Positions 24,878 to 35,357 of a DNA stretch of 64,000 bases are shown here, one piece after another. This stretch comes from Chryseobacterium sp. 7. Its GTDB lineage: Bacteria > Bacteroidota > Bacteroidia > Flavobacteriales > Weeksellaceae. Position 1 is the first letter of the stretch. Every line of letters begins with the position of its first letter. Below the pieces are notes generated by a model. It saw only the letters and a list, made by a program, of their open reading frames with translations, ran no database searches and had not been told where the DNA came from. The DNA is taken from positions 3,782,001 to 3,846,000 of the forward strand of contig NZ_RCCA01000001.1 in the NCBI RefSeq assembly GCF_003663845.1, written 5' to 3'. A program made the translations under genes and the position numbers.

Positions 24878-27800
24878 TTGAAACTGAAAATCAACATCAC
24901 AAAACTCTTAAGGCGTATTGCAATAACCTTTATTTCGATATTGGTTCTTCTTACCCTGTTGATCCTAAGCTTAAGGATTCCTGCTGTTCAAAACTTCATC
25001 AAAGACAAGCTTATTGTTTATCTGGAAAAGAAAATTAAAACTCCTGTAAGCCTTGAAAGGGTTTATATAGGTTTTCCCAACAGCCTTGTTATGGAAAATC
25101 TCTACCTTAAAGGACAGGATGTAGATACTCTTCTTGCCGTTAAAAAGCTGGATGTAGGACTGCATATGTTGAAGCTTCTTAATTCTACGGCAGATATTAC
25201 CTCTGTCAATATGGAAGGTGCGCGTGCTAATGTGGTACGAAAGCCGGATGGCAAATTCAATTTTGATTATATTATTGATGCTTTTGCTTCCACGGATAAG
25301 GAAGAAAGTCCTTCCAAGCCATTTATTATTTCTCTTGATAAAATCAATTTAAAAGATGTTGGGGTAACCTTCAATGACCAGCAATCGAAGAATGATATTC
25401 AACTCTACTTTAAGTCTTTTGATACCAGGGTAAAAACTTTTGATCTCAGCAAAAATAATTATGCGGTTAATGATATCAATCTTGACGGATTAAAATTAAA
25501 GTTAAAGCAGGGACTTGTAGAAGAAGTGGCAAAAAAGGTAGAGAAAAAAGTAGATTCTCTCAACGAAAAAAAGCCGATGAATATTGGATTGAGAGGAATC
25601 AAGCTTACTCATTTCGATATTGATTATGGTGATGAAAACACTAAAACATTCGCAAAAGTCATCTTCAAAGAATTGAGCACAAAGATCAATAAACTTGATC
25701 TTGAAAACAATGCTTACAATGTTTCCAATGTATTTCTTTCCGGGGCAGATATCAATGCTAATCTTTATCTTCCGGCTCAGAATGCCAATCCTAAAACAAC
25801 AAAAGAGCCTGAAGTTTCTAAAGCATCTGATAAAGATAAAGCCATGAAACTTCTCTTAGGGAAACTTGTTTTAAATGATGTAAAGGTCAATTATAACAAT
25901 ACAGCCATCGCTCCGACAAAACAAGGAATGGACTTCAACCACCTCAACTTTTCAAAAATGAATGTAGAGGTAAGAAGCTTCAAAATGGAAAACAATACCT
26001 TTGCTGGGACAGTGAACACGGCAGAAATCAAAGAAGGAAGAGGCCTGGATATCCAGAAATTCAATACTGATTTTGTATACGCAGAAAAAGAAGCCTACCT
26101 GAAGGATCTTTATCTTCAAACCCCGAAAACGATATTGCGTGATGAGGTTATTTTAAATTATAACTCCATTGATCAGCTCACTTCAAACCTTGGTGCCGTA
26201 AAGATTTCAGCCAATATTAAAGATTCAAAAATAGGATTTTCTGATATTCTGAATCTGGTTCCGACTTTAAAAAATACCGTTCCGTTCAACAAATATCCGA
26301 ACGCTATTCTTAATGTCAATGCAAATGTAAAAGGAAGCGTGAACGATCTTTTAATTCAGGATCTTAAAGTTTCCGGTCTGGATCAGCTTAGGGTAATGGC
26401 ATCAGGAAAGATCAAAAATGCGATGAATCCTGATCAGCTGTATTATGACCTGAGAATCGGAGAATTTTCTTCCGGTGCCAAAACGATATTTAACCTTGTC
26501 CCTAAAAATACAATTCCATCCAATATTTCTCTTCCTTCTCATTTCAGTATCAAAGGAAATGCAAAGGGAACAACCAAAGTAGTGAATACAGATCTTAACC
26601 TCTACTCTACTTTAGGGAATGCCGCTATTATCGCGCAGGTAGACATGCGCAGGAAAAATCATGAATTGTATGATGTAAAGGCCAATCTTCAGGGAATACA
26701 GGTTGGAAAAATTATTCAGAATAAAGATATTGGTCCCATCACCGCACAAATTGCAGCAAAAGGAGAAAGCTTTGATTTTAAAAATGCCAATGCGGACTTA
26801 AAAGGTCATGTTGCTTCCGCGGTTTACAAAGGATACCGTTATCAAAATATGAACCTTACCGGAAAAATTAATAAAGGAGTTTATCATGTTATTTTGGATT
26901 CCAAAGATCCGAATGCCAGTTTACAGCTGACCGCTTCCGGAGTTTATGATGAAAAAAATCCTACAGTAAAAGTGAATGGAGAAGTCATCAAACTGGATGT
27001 CAACAAACTGGGTTTCTATGAAAAGCCAATGATTATTGCCGGAAAAATTGATGGAGATTTCACCAGCTTAGACCCCAATAATCTTAACGGATATCTGAAC
27101 CTTAAAGATTTCGCTTTCTCTGATACCAAAGAAGTCTATCCTGTACAGGAAGTCAATCTGAAAGCATCATCCACAACAGATTCCACGCAAATTATTTTCA
27201 ATTCTCAGATCGCGGATGTAGAACTGAAAGGTAAATATAAGCTTACCCAGATTTTTGGTGCTTTAACAAAAACTGTGAATCAGTATTACCAGTTCCAGAA
27301 ACCGGATAACAAACAGAAAATTGATCCGGGACAGCATTTCATCTTTACAGCGAAAATTAAAAATGATGATCTGATCAGAAAATTTGTTCCGGACCTGAAA
27401 GATTTTGAAACCATCAATCTTGTCGGAAATTATGATGCAGATTCTCAGAAAATTGAGATTGACGGACAGATCCCAAGATTATTATATGGTGAAAATACCA
27501 TAGAAAAAGGATCTTTAAAAGTTACCAATGAAAACCAGGCATTACAGTACAGCCTGAATGTTGCAGCCTTGAAAAGCTCAAGTTTTTCTTTAAATAAAAT
27601 TAATATTGATGGAGATGTTGCAGACAATACCATCCGATACAACGTCACTACAAAAGACGAGAAAGATGCTACCCAGTTCCTGATTGCAGGAAATGCAAAA
27701 TCACTGAATGACATTACCGAAATATCTTTAAATCCGAATGGATTGAAGCTCAATTATACAGACTGGAATGTTGCGGACAACAACAAAATCCAGATCAGCA

Positions 27801-29911
27801 GCAAAGGAATTCTGGCGGATAACTTTATTTTGTCCAATAGAAACAGCCAAATTGCAGTTCAGTCTGAAAGCAATAGCCCAAGCAGTCCTTTGAACATTTC
27901 GTTGAAAGATTTCAAAATTGAAACCATTACGGAACTTATCAAAAAAGATACGGTTTTGGCAAGAGGAACTATCAACGGAACAGCGCAGCTCCGGGATGTA
28001 ACGAAAAAAATGACTTTCAATTCTGATCTGAATATTTCAGACTTAATTGTGTATGGAAGTCCTGTCGGAAATCTTGCCGTAAAAGTAAATAATGCTTCAC
28101 CGAATGTTTTAAATGCTGACATCGCGCTTTCCGGAAATAATAATGATGTAAAAATCCTTGGTGATTATAATACTTCTTCCAGTACTTTCGACCTGAATAT
28201 GGCCATCAACCAGCTTCAGATGAAGAGTATTCAAGGATTCTCCATGAATGCCATTACCAATACGGAAGGCTATCTTTCCGGAAATTTAAAAATCACCGGA
28301 ACCGCTGACAAACCTAATATTTTAGGAAAAGTAAAATTCAATGATGCCGGACTGGAAATTGCAAAAACAGGAAGTGACTTCCGACATCTGAGTGATGAAA
28401 TAGATTTTACCAGCCGCGGAATTGAGTTTGATAAATTCAAAATTAAAGATAAAGATGGAAATGCTTTGGTTGTAAACGGACAGGTTCTTACTCAAACTTA
28501 CAGAGATTTTGCCTTTAATCTGGATGTGAATGCGAAGGATTTCAAAGTTGTTAATTCAGAAAAATCAAATGATGCGATGATGTATGGAATTCTGGCGATT
28601 GATGCCGGACTTCATATCCGCGGAAACCTTGACCTTCCTAAAGTAGATGGAAAACTGAATGTAGCAGATAATACAGACTTCACGTTTGTTCTTCCTCAAT
28701 CTTCCCCATCTTTACAGGAAAGAGACGGTATTGTAGAATTTGTAGATCAGGATCAGGTTGTTTTAAATAAAACCATCAAAACAGATTCCCTCGACTCGAA
28801 AAGCCGTATCAAAGGAATGGATGTAAGTGTGAATATTGAGGTAAGCAAAGAAGCCAAGCTTTCTATTATTATTGATAAAGTAAACGGTGATTTTGTAAAA
28901 CTTCAGGGAGAAGCAGAATTGACAGGTGGAATTGATCCTTCCGGAAAAATGACATTGGTAGGCGTTTATGAAGTGGAAAAAGGAAGTTATGATCTTTCTG
29001 TGAGCTTGCTTAAACGTAAGTTTGACATTCAGAAAGGCAGCACGATCACTTGGACGGGTGAACCTACAATGGCTCAAATGGATATTACGGCAGTTTACAA
29101 AACTGAAGCTGCTCCTATAGATCTTGTAGAACAGCAAGTAGGTACTGAAAATGGCGGGGCATCGCTCATCAACCAGTTTAAACAGAGAATCCCATTCAAT
29201 GCTTTATTAAAAATGAAAGGGGAACTTCTGAAACCTCAGCTTACGTTTGACATTACTACGGAAGAAAAAAACAATTCTATTTCTACGAACGTAAAAGATG
29301 TTGTAGATCAGAAACTGGCTCAGCTAAGAACTCAGGAATCTGAAATGAACAAACAGGTATTTGCGTTATTGCTTCTGAACCGTTTTATTGGAGAAAATCC
29401 ATTCGAAAGCGGTGCCGGAATGTCTGCAGAAACTATGGCAAGACAGAGTGTGAGCAAAATTCTTTCGCAACAGTTGAACAACCTTGCTGCCGGACTGATT
29501 AAAGGAGTAGATCTTAACTTCGGGCTGGATTCTACGGAAGATTATTCCAGCGGAGAAAAAAATACCAGAACGGATCTGAATGTTGATATCAGCAAAAAAC
29601 TACTGAATGATCGTCTGAAAGTAACGGTGGGAAGTAATTTCGGGTTGGAAGGTCAGGCCCGCCAAAATGAAAATATGACCAATATTGCAGGTAACGTTTC
29701 CGTAGATTACAGTCTTTCCAAGGATGGAAGATATATGCTGCGTGCGTATCGTAAGGATGAATATCAGGTAGCTCTTCAGGGGCAGATCATAGAGACCGGA
29801 GTAGGATTTATCATTACATTGGATTATGACAAATTCCGTGAGATCTTCCAGAAATCTAAGGAGAAAAAGCAAAAAAAGAATCAAAATAACCAGGTGGTAG
29901 AATTTAAATAA
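24878..29911 (+). CDS. tamB: Translocation and assembly module protein TamB (DUF490)
   Basis: A 1677-aa AsmA/TamB-type protein: one N-terminal membrane helix (ITFISILVLLTLLILSL), then a very long repetitive beta-rich groove spanning the periplasm, and a C-terminal TamB domain (MTLVGVYEVEKGSYDLSVSL... ending QKKNQNNQVVEFK). TamB with an outer-membrane TamA/TamL partner helps lipid transport to, or protein assembly in, the outer membrane. No ATG exists near the start: TTG 24878, giving KLKINITKLLRR just before the anchor, is preferred to TTG 24803 because a promoter box lies between them. The stop overlaps the tamL ATG by one base (TAATG), so the two are co-translated. Confidence 0.9.
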   Translation: MKLKINITKLLRRIAITFISILVLLTLLILSLRIPAVQNFIKDKLIVYLEKKIKTPVSLERVYIGFPNSLVMENLYLKGQDVDTLLAVKKLDVGLHMLKLLNSTADITSVNMEGARANVVRKPDGKFNFDYIIDAFASTDKEESPSKPFIISLDKINLKDVGVTFNDQQSKNDIQLYFKSFDTRVKTFDLSKNNYAVNDINLDGLKLKLKQGLVEEVAKKVEKKVDSLNEKKPMNIGLRGIKLTHFDIDYGDENTKTFAKVIFKELSTKINKLDLENNAYNVSNVFLSGADINANLYLPAQNANPKTTKEPEVSKASDKDKAMKLLLGKLVLNDVKVNYNNTAIAPTKQGMDFNHLNFSKMNVEVRSFKMENNTFAGTVNTAEIKEGRGLDIQKFNTDFVYAEKEAYLKDLYLQTPKTILRDEVILNYNSIDQLTSNLGAVKISANIKDSKIGFSDILNLVPTLKNTVPFNKYPNAILNVNANVKGSVNDLLIQDLKVSGLDQLRVMASGKIKNAMNPDQLYYDLRIGEFSSGAKTIFNLVPKNTIPSNISLPSHFSIKGNAKGTTKVVNTDLNLYSTLGNAAIIAQVDMRRKNHELYDVKANLQGIQVGKIIQNKDIGPITAQIAAKGESFDFKNANADLKGHVASAVYKGYRYQNMNLTGKINKGVYHVILDSKDPNASLQLTASGVYDEKNPTVKVNGEVIKLDVNKLGFYEKPMIIAGKIDGDFTSLDPNNLNGYLNLKDFAFSDTKEVYPVQEVNLKASSTTDSTQIIFNSQIADVELKGKYKLTQIFGALTKTVNQYYQFQKPDNKQKIDPGQHFIFTAKIKNDDLIRKFVPDLKDFETINLVGNYDADSQKIEIDGQIPRLLYGENTIEKGSLKVTNENQALQYSLNVAALKSSSFSLNKINIDGDVADNTIRYNVTTKDEKDATQFLIAGNAKSLNDITEISLNPNGLKLNYTDWNVADNNKIQISSKGILADNFILSNRNSQIAVQSESNSPSSPLNISLKDFKIETITELIKKDTVLARGTINGTAQLRDVTKKMTFNSDLNISDLIVYGSPVGNLAVKVNNASPNVLNADIALSGNNNDVKILGDYNTSSSTFDLNMAINQLQMKSIQGFSMNAITNTEGYLSGNLKITGTADKPNILGKVKFNDAGLEIAKTGSDFRHLSDEIDFTSRGIEFDKFKIKDKDGNALVVNGQVLTQTYRDFAFNLDVNAKDFKVVNSEKSNDAMMYGILAIDAGLHIRGNLDLPKVDGKLNVADNTDFTFVLPQSSPSLQERDGIVEFVDQDQVVLNKTIKTDSLDSKSRIKGMDVSVNIEVSKEAKLSIIIDKVNGDFVKLQGEAELTGGIDPSGKMTLVGVYEVEKGSYDLSVSLLKRKFDIQKGSTITWTGEPTMAQMDITAVYKTEAAPIDLVEQQVGTENGGASLINQFKQRIPFNALLKMKGELLKPQLTFDITTEEKNNSISTNVKDVVDQKLAQLRTQESEMNKQVFALLLLNRFIGENPFESGAGMSAETMARQSVSKILSQQLNNLAAGLIKGVDLNFGLDSTEDYSSGEKNTRTDLNVDISKKLLNDRLKVTVGSNFGLEGQARQNENMTNIAGNVSVDYSLSKDGRYMLRAYRKDEYQVALQGQIIETGVGFIITLDYDKFREIFQKSKEKKQKKNQNNQVVEFK

Positions 29912-32238
29912 TGAGTAATAAGTTCCATATATATTGTAAGTATCTGTTGGTTTCCGGAATGGCATCCACAGTAGTCTCGTGCAGCAACACAAGGTTTTTG
30001 AAAGAAGGGCAGATGCTGTACACAGGAGCCAAAGTAAAGATTGAAAACGATACAATTTCCAAAAAAGAAAAAAAAGATCTCCAGGCCGCACTGGAAGAAA
30101 ATCTTACACCAAAACCCAATTCTACATTTTTGGGAATGCGTCCTAAGCTGTATTTTTATAATATCGCCAAAGAACCTAAAAAGGATAAAGGTTTTAATTA
30201 CTGGCTTAAATATAAAGTAGGTGAAAAGCCTGTACTCTTGGGAGATGTAGATCGCGAGTTCAATAAAGATATCATCGTCAATTATTCTGAAAACAAAGGA
30301 TATTTCAATGCGAAAGCATCTTATGATACAGTTTCAAAGAACAAAAAGGCTCAGGTTATTTATACCGTAAGACCGGGTTCCAGATATCTGATTGACGGTG
30401 TAAAATTCCAGAAAGATTCTACGCTGGTTAATAAGGAAATTCAAAGTTTTACAAAAAGGACTCTTCTTAAAAACGGAAAACCGTTTGATCTGGATGTCAT
30501 CAAAGCAGAAAGGGAAAGAATTGACAACAGATTAAAAGAAAGAGGTTTTTACTATTTCCATCCCGATAATATCATTGTGCAGGCCGACAGTACGGTGAGC
30601 AAAAATCATAAGGTTGAGCTTAATGTAAAACTGAAAGACAATACCCCTGATTTAGCCACCCAGCAGTTCAGCATTGATAATGTTATTGTATTTCCCAATT
30701 ACAACATTCAGGATGTAAAAGATGGCAAATACAGTATCCCGATGGATAAAGATTCTCTTTCTAAATACGCTTTTGATGATATTTATGTTATTGATCCTCA
30801 ACATAAATTCAAACCGAAAATTTTTGACAGAGCGTTATACTTCAAAAAAGGAGATCTTTATAACCGTTCCAATCACAATCTTACCCTAAACCGGTTGATC
30901 AGTCTGGGTGTTTTCAAATTTGTAAAGAATGAGTTCATCGTATCTGATTCTTTAAGCCATAAATTTGATACCTATTATTTATTAACGCCAAGACAAGTTC
31001 AGTCTCTTCGTCTGGAAGCGTTGGGTAGAACGAACTCTGCCAATTATGCAGGTAGTGAGCTGAACCTGAACTGGACCCACAGAAATTTCTTCCGTGGTGC
31101 AGAACAGTTTAAAGCAGCTATCTACGGAGCTTTTGATTTCCAGATGGGAGGTGCACAGAATGCCAATAATATTTTTCGTGCAGGAACGAATGTACAGCTT
31201 TCTATTCCTAGAATTGTGGCTCCGTTCCGTTTTCACTCGTCCAGTGAATTTGTTCCAAGAACGAATATCACATTGGGATATGAATTCCAGAACAGAACAC
31301 AATATTATACCCTTAATAACTTCACCGGATCATTTGGATATGTGTGGAAAGAAAATGCAAGAAAAGAACATGACCTGAAGGTAATTGATATTACATTGGT
31401 TTCTCCAGCAAAGGTTACAGAAGAATATGAGATTAAATCTGCTACTAACCCTGCTATGCAAAGAGTCGTAGCGAAGCAGCTTATTTTCGGTCCAACTTAT
31501 TCTTACACCTATACCAATACCATGTTGCCAAGGACCAATACGTTTTATTACAAGGGGACGCTTGATCTGGCAGGAAATATTACAGGACTGGTTACGGGAG
31601 CCGACGTAAAAAAAGATAAAGAGAAGAAAATTTTCGGTATTCCTTTTAGCCAGTATGTAAAAATTGAAAACGATTTAAGATTCTATCATAAGTTTACAGA
31701 AAAGTCATCACTTGCAACAAGATTTATAGGAGGAATCGCTTATCCCTACGGAAATTCAGAGTTTATTCCTTTCTCCAAACAGTTTTTCTCAGGAGGTAGT
31801 AACAGTATCAGAGCATTCCGTGCGAGAACTTTAGGGCCGGGAAGCTTTGATCCGAGAACTATTGATGCAGGTACTTATTTTGACCAGTCCGGAGATGTAA
31901 AACTGGAATTAAATGCGGAGTACCGCGCCAATCTTTATAAGTTTTTAAATGCTGCCGTGTTTGTAGATGCCGGAAATATCTGGTTGCTTCATGATGACAA
32001 AGACAGACCGGGAGCTAAGTTTTCAAAAGACTTTTTAAATGAAATTGCGGTGGGAGCCGGAGTTGGTCTGAGACTGGATTTTTCTATCCTGATTCTGAGA
32101 CTGGATCTCGCGATGCCACTGAGAGTTCCTTACTATCAGAAAGGAGACAGATGGGCTTTCGATAAAATCAATTTCGGAGACTCAAGCTGGAGAAAAGATA
32201 ATCTTGTTTTAAATATTGCCATCGGATATCCATTTTAA
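29911..32238 (+). CDS. tamL: TamL, BamA/TamA-family outer-membrane lipoprotein
   Basis: A 775-aa Omp85-family protein. The N-terminus is a lipoprotein signal with lipobox VVSC at about residues 21-24, the difference from TamA. POTRA-like segments follow to about residue 330 (for example KPFDLDVIKAERERIDNRLKERG), then a 16-strand barrel ending in LNIAIGYPF with a terminal aromatic residue. The SGGSNSIRAFRARTLGPG block matches the conserved Omp85 loop-6 region carrying the (V/I)RG(F/Y)-type motif. It is expected to work with TamB in outer-membrane assembly. It overlaps tamB by one base. Confidence 0.9.
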   Translation: MSNKFHIYCKYLLVSGMASTVVSCSNTRFLKEGQMLYTGAKVKIENDTISKKEKKDLQAALEENLTPKPNSTFLGMRPKLYFYNIAKEPKKDKGFNYWLKYKVGEKPVLLGDVDREFNKDIIVNYSENKGYFNAKASYDTVSKNKKAQVIYTVRPGSRYLIDGVKFQKDSTLVNKEIQSFTKRTLLKNGKPFDLDVIKAERERIDNRLKERGFYYFHPDNIIVQADSTVSKNHKVELNVKLKDNTPDLATQQFSIDNVIVFPNYNIQDVKDGKYSIPMDKDSLSKYAFDDIYVIDPQHKFKPKIFDRALYFKKGDLYNRSNHNLTLNRLISLGVFKFVKNEFIVSDSLSHKFDTYYLLTPRQVQSLRLEALGRTNSANYAGSELNLNWTHRNFFRGAEQFKAAIYGAFDFQMGGAQNANNIFRAGTNVQLSIPRIVAPFRFHSSSEFVPRTNITLGYEFQNRTQYYTLNNFTGSFGYVWKENARKEHDLKVIDITLVSPAKVTEEYEIKSATNPAMQRVVAKQLIFGPTYSYTYTNTMLPRTNTFYYKGTLDLAGNITGLVTGADVKKDKEKKIFGIPFSQYVKIENDLRFYHKFTEKSSLATRFIGGIAYPYGNSEFIPFSKQFFSGGSNSIRAFRARTLGPGSFDPRTIDAGTYFDQSGDVKLELNAEYRANLYKFLNAAVFVDAGNIWLLHDDKDRPGAKFSKDFLNEIAVGAGVGLRLDFSILILRLDLAMPLRVPYYQKGDRWAFDKINFGDSSWRKDNLVLNIAIGYPF

Positions 32239-32239
32239 T

Positions 32240-33187
32240 ATGATCAAAAATGCTAAATTTTTCTGGGAAGTTCTGAAAGATACGTTTACGGAATGGAACA
32301 ATTCTTCTGCATCAAAAGATTCAGCAAGTCTTGCTTATTATGCCATCTTTTCTATCCCCGGTTTATTGATTATTATTATTTGGGTGCTTGGAAATTTTTT
32401 TGGTGAAGAGGCCATCCGTGGGCAGATCAGTACACAGATCAGCGGTATTATGGGACCGGATGTGGCTAAAAGTATTGAAGGGATGCTCGCCGGTGCTTTG
32501 ATTGACAAAAAGAATATTTTTATGAAAGCTGTAGGGGTCGGATCATTGGTTTTTGGTTCTACTACTCTTTTCTTTCAACTACAACATACGTTAAATACAC
32601 TTTGGGAAGTAGAAGCTGCACCCAAAAAAGCACTGGTCAAGTTCTTATTAGACAGAGCCAATTCTTTAGGAATGATTCTTATTCTGGGATTCCTTCTGAT
32701 GATCACAATGGTTTTATCTTCCTTAATCAGCCTTTTTAATACTATTATCACTCAATATTTTGGTTTTGAAACCTATATGCTGGTAGAAACGGTAAATTTT
32801 GCTGTTGGTTTTGGTCTTGTGATGCTTTTATTTGCTTTAATGTTTAAAGTTCTCCCTGATGTTTTGGTCAGCTGGAAACCGGTATGGAAAGGAGCATTTC
32901 TGACTACTGTTTTATTCACCCTTGGAAAGTTTTTATTAAGTCTTTATTTTAACCAGATAAAACCTACTTCAGCCTTTGGTGCTGCCGGAACAGTTATTCT
33001 GATTATGATGTGGATTAATTATTCCTGCATGCTGATATTCTTCGGTGCGGAATTTACCAAGGTTTACACTTACAAAAAAGGATATAAAGTAGTTCTTTCC
33101 AAACATGCACGATGGACTCCTGCGAAGTTGTATGCGGATAGTTTGAAGCAGATGAATGGTGAAAGTAATACTAATGATAAAACGTAG
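32240..33187 (+). CDS. YihY/BrkB family inner-membrane protein
   Basis: A 315-aa polytopic protein of the UPF0761 (YihY/BrkB) family, formerly mislabelled ribonuclease BN. About six membrane helices are visible, with the family motifs ASLAYYAIFSIPGLLII (helix 1), SLVFGSTTLFFQLQHTLNTLWEV and SAFGAAGTVILIMMWINYSCMLIFFGAEF. The function is uncertain; transport of lipid or a small molecule has been suggested. The ATG at 32240 lies one base after the tamL stop; the eight-codon in-frame extension lies inside tamL. It is probably the third gene of the tam operon, supporting an envelope role. Confidence 0.88.
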   Translation: MIKNAKFFWEVLKDTFTEWNNSSASKDSASLAYYAIFSIPGLLIIIIWVLGNFFGEEAIRGQISTQISGIMGPDVAKSIEGMLAGALIDKKNIFMKAVGVGSLVFGSTTLFFQLQHTLNTLWEVEAAPKKALVKFLLDRANSLGMILILGFLLMITMVLSSLISLFNTIITQYFGFETYMLVETVNFAVGFGLVMLLFALMFKVLPDVLVSWKPVWKGAFLTTVLFTLGKFLLSLYFNQIKPTSAFGAAGTVILIMMWINYSCMLIFFGAEFTKVYTYKKGYKVVLSKHARWTPAKLYADSLKQMNGESNTNDKT

Positions 33188-33435
33188 ATTCGGGTTGCGA
33201 GATTCGAGATTGTGAGTTCGTTATTTTGATACGAGATTATTTTATGAACTATTTAAAGTTCTATTTCTGAAACATTAAGATTGTATTAAGGCGTTAAGAG
33301 TATTAAGATAAGCTTCGCTTTAAGCTTAAAAATCAGAATGATTCATCTTAACTATACTTTATTTCTTAACTCATTCTTAATGGTTTTAATATATTCAACA
33401 TTTTTTAAGTCTAAACAACTCCTATATACAAAAAA
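33188..33435. other. Intergenic region with degenerate repeats
   Basis: Convergent spacer. It has imperfect GAGATTCGAGATTGTGAG repeats near 33198 and TTAAG-rich stretches (CATTAAGATTGTATTAAGG near 33273) with a CTTAATGGTTTTAATA segment resembling 11012. No gene seen. Confidence 0.45.
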
Positions 33436-33458
33436 GCCTCCTGAATTTTTCAGGAGGC
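33436..33458. terminator. argS terminator
   Basis: A ten-base-pair stem (GCCTCCTGAA / TTCAGGAGGC) with flanking A and T runs; it can act in both directions. Confidence 0.9.
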
Positions 33459-33467
33459 CTTTTATTT

Positions 33468-35225
33468 TTACATTCTGTTTACCGTTCCGATTCCCAGCAA
33501 TTCTAACGATTTTTTGATCGTCTTTGCTGTGATATCTGAAATATTCAAACGGAATTGTTTTACGTTTTCATCTTCCTGATTCAGAATTGGGTTATTCTGA
33601 TAGAAAGAGTTGTAAGCCTTCACAAGATCATACACATAGTTGGCTACTAAAGCCGGACTTAAGGTTTCCGCTGATTTGGCTACTGTCGTTTTAAAGTTGG
33701 TCAACTGCATAATCAATTCTTTTTCAGATTGATTTAATTCAATATCAGCAGTTTCCGTCTGCAAACTACCTGCTTTAGACAGTAATGACTGAATACGTGC
33801 ATAGGTATATTGAATGAATGGACCTGTATTTCCGTTGAAATCAATACTTTCCGCAGGGTTGAAAAGCATTTTTTTCTTAGGATCTACTTTAAGCATGAAA
33901 TATTTCAATGCTCCCAGTCCTACCGTTTCATAAGATGCTTCTTTATCTTCTTCTGAAAGGCTTTCTAATTTTCCTAATTCCTGAGCTTTAGATTTTGCCG
34001 TTTCATACATTTCCTGCATCAGGTCATCCGCATCTACGACAGTTCCTTCACGGGATTTCATTTTACCTTCAGGAAGCTCTACCATTCCGTAAGAAAGGTG
34101 GAACAACTGATCTGCCCATTCATATCCAAGTTTTTTTAGAATTTTAAATAACACCTGGAAGTGATAATCCTGTTCGTTTCCTACTGTATAGATCAGTTTC
34201 TGAATATTATTTTGCTTAAAACGTTCCACTGCCGTTCCAAGATCCTGCGTCATATAAACAGATGTTCCGTCTGAACGTAATAAAAGTTTCTGATCAAGTC
34301 CTTCATCCGTAAGGTCACACCAAACAGAACCGTCTTCTTTCTGATACAGAACACCTTTATCCAATCCAGCCTGAATAAGATCTTTTCCTAAAATATAAGT
34401 ATTGCTTTCATATTGAACCTGGTCAAAGTCAACACCTAATCTTTTATAGGTTTCATTGAATCCTTTGTAAACCCATGAGTTCATTTCTGCCCAAAGCGCT
34501 CTTACTGCCTCATCTCCATTTTCCCAATCTAAAAGCATTTTCTGAGCTTCTTTCATTACAGAAGCCTCTTTTTTAGCCTGCTCTTCTCCTACACCTTGCT
34601 CTACAAGTTCTGAAATTTCTTTTTTATAATTTTTGTCAAATTCTACATAATAGTTTCCAACAAATTTATCTCCTTTCGTATTCGTAGTTTCAGGAGTTTC
34701 TCCGTTCCCGAATTTCTCCCAAGCCAGCATAGACTTACATATATGAATACCTCTGTCATTAATGATTTGAGTTTTGATCACATCATATCCGGCTTCTTTT
34801 AAAATCTGAGCTACCGAAAATCCTAATAAATTATTTCTGATGTGCCCTAAGTGCAATGGTTTATTGGTATTCGGGGAAGAATATTCTACCATTACCGTAG
34901 CATTTTTCTTTTCTATAGCTGAAAAATTCTTGGTTACGGATCTGAAATTGTCTACAAATAATTGGTTTTTCACCTTTACATTAAGGAAACCTTTTACTAC
35001 GTTAAAGCTTTCGAAAAGATCCGTCTCTGTCAAAGCTTCACCTAATTCAACTCCAATGCTTTCAGGATTTTTTTTCAACTGTTTTACCAACGGAAAAGTG
35101 ACAATGGTAAAATCGCCCTCAAATTCCGTTTTATTTTCCTGAACTTCCAGCTTGATGTCTTTTAACTGATATACATTTAAAATGACTTCCGAAAGCTTTT
35201 GTTCTATAATATCTTTAATATTCAT
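33468..35225 (-). CDS. argS: Arginine-tRNA ligase
   Basis: A 585-aa class I aminoacyl-tRNA synthetase that charges tRNA-Arg. The N-terminal ~100 residues are the Add-1 tRNA-binding domain. The ATP site has PNTNKPLHLGHIRNN (HIGH-type motif HLGH, ~114-129); the KMSKS position is the degenerate GKMKSREG; and the DALR anticodon-binding domain fills the last ~120 residues (GPFIQYTYARIQSLL onward), ending in the usual short LGIGTVNRM. The ATG at 35225 is standard. The minus-strand promoter box TATATTTG is at 35299-35306. Upstream lies a bidirectional hairpin, so it is transcribed alone. Confidence 0.97.
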   Translation of the reverse strand: MNIKDIIEQKLSEVILNVYQLKDIKLEVQENKTEFEGDFTIVTFPLVKQLKKNPESIGVELGEALTETDLFESFNVVKGFLNVKVKNQLFVDNFRSVTKNFSAIEKKNATVMVEYSSPNTNKPLHLGHIRNNLLGFSVAQILKEAGYDVIKTQIINDRGIHICKSMLAWEKFGNGETPETTNTKGDKFVGNYYVEFDKNYKKEISELVEQGVGEEQAKKEASVMKEAQKMLLDWENGDEAVRALWAEMNSWVYKGFNETYKRLGVDFDQVQYESNTYILGKDLIQAGLDKGVLYQKEDGSVWCDLTDEGLDQKLLLRSDGTSVYMTQDLGTAVERFKQNNIQKLIYTVGNEQDYHFQVLFKILKKLGYEWADQLFHLSYGMVELPEGKMKSREGTVVDADDLMQEMYETAKSKAQELGKLESLSEEDKEASYETVGLGALKYFMLKVDPKKKMLFNPAESIDFNGNTGPFIQYTYARIQSLLSKAGSLQTETADIELNQSEKELIMQLTNFKTTVAKSAETLSPALVANYVYDLVKAYNSFYQNNPILNQEDENVKQFRLNISDITAKTIKKSLELLGIGTVNRM

Positions 35226-35298
35226 TTTTCTAAATTCTCTTTTTAATGCTTACAGCTGAAACATTTTCACAGTATGTTTCCGCCTAAAATCTGAGCTA

Positions 35299-35306
35299 CA
35301 AATATA
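35299..35306 (-). promoter_or_regulatory. Putative argS promoter box
   Basis: TATATTTG on the minus strand; a TTG (forward CAA 35325-35327) lies 18 bp upstream in the expected -33 position, inside the neighbouring hairpin. Confidence 0.5.
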
Positions 35307-35315
35307 CGGAAATAA

Positions 35316-35340
35316 AAAAACCGCCAAATGGCGGTTTTTT
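35316..35340. terminator. Terminator after the small lipoprotein gene
   Basis: CCGCCA / TGGCGG stem with a two-base loop, flanked by A and T runs. The susC-susD-lipoprotein transcript probably ends here. Confidence 0.85.
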
Positions 35341-35357
35341 TAGATAAATAAGAATAT

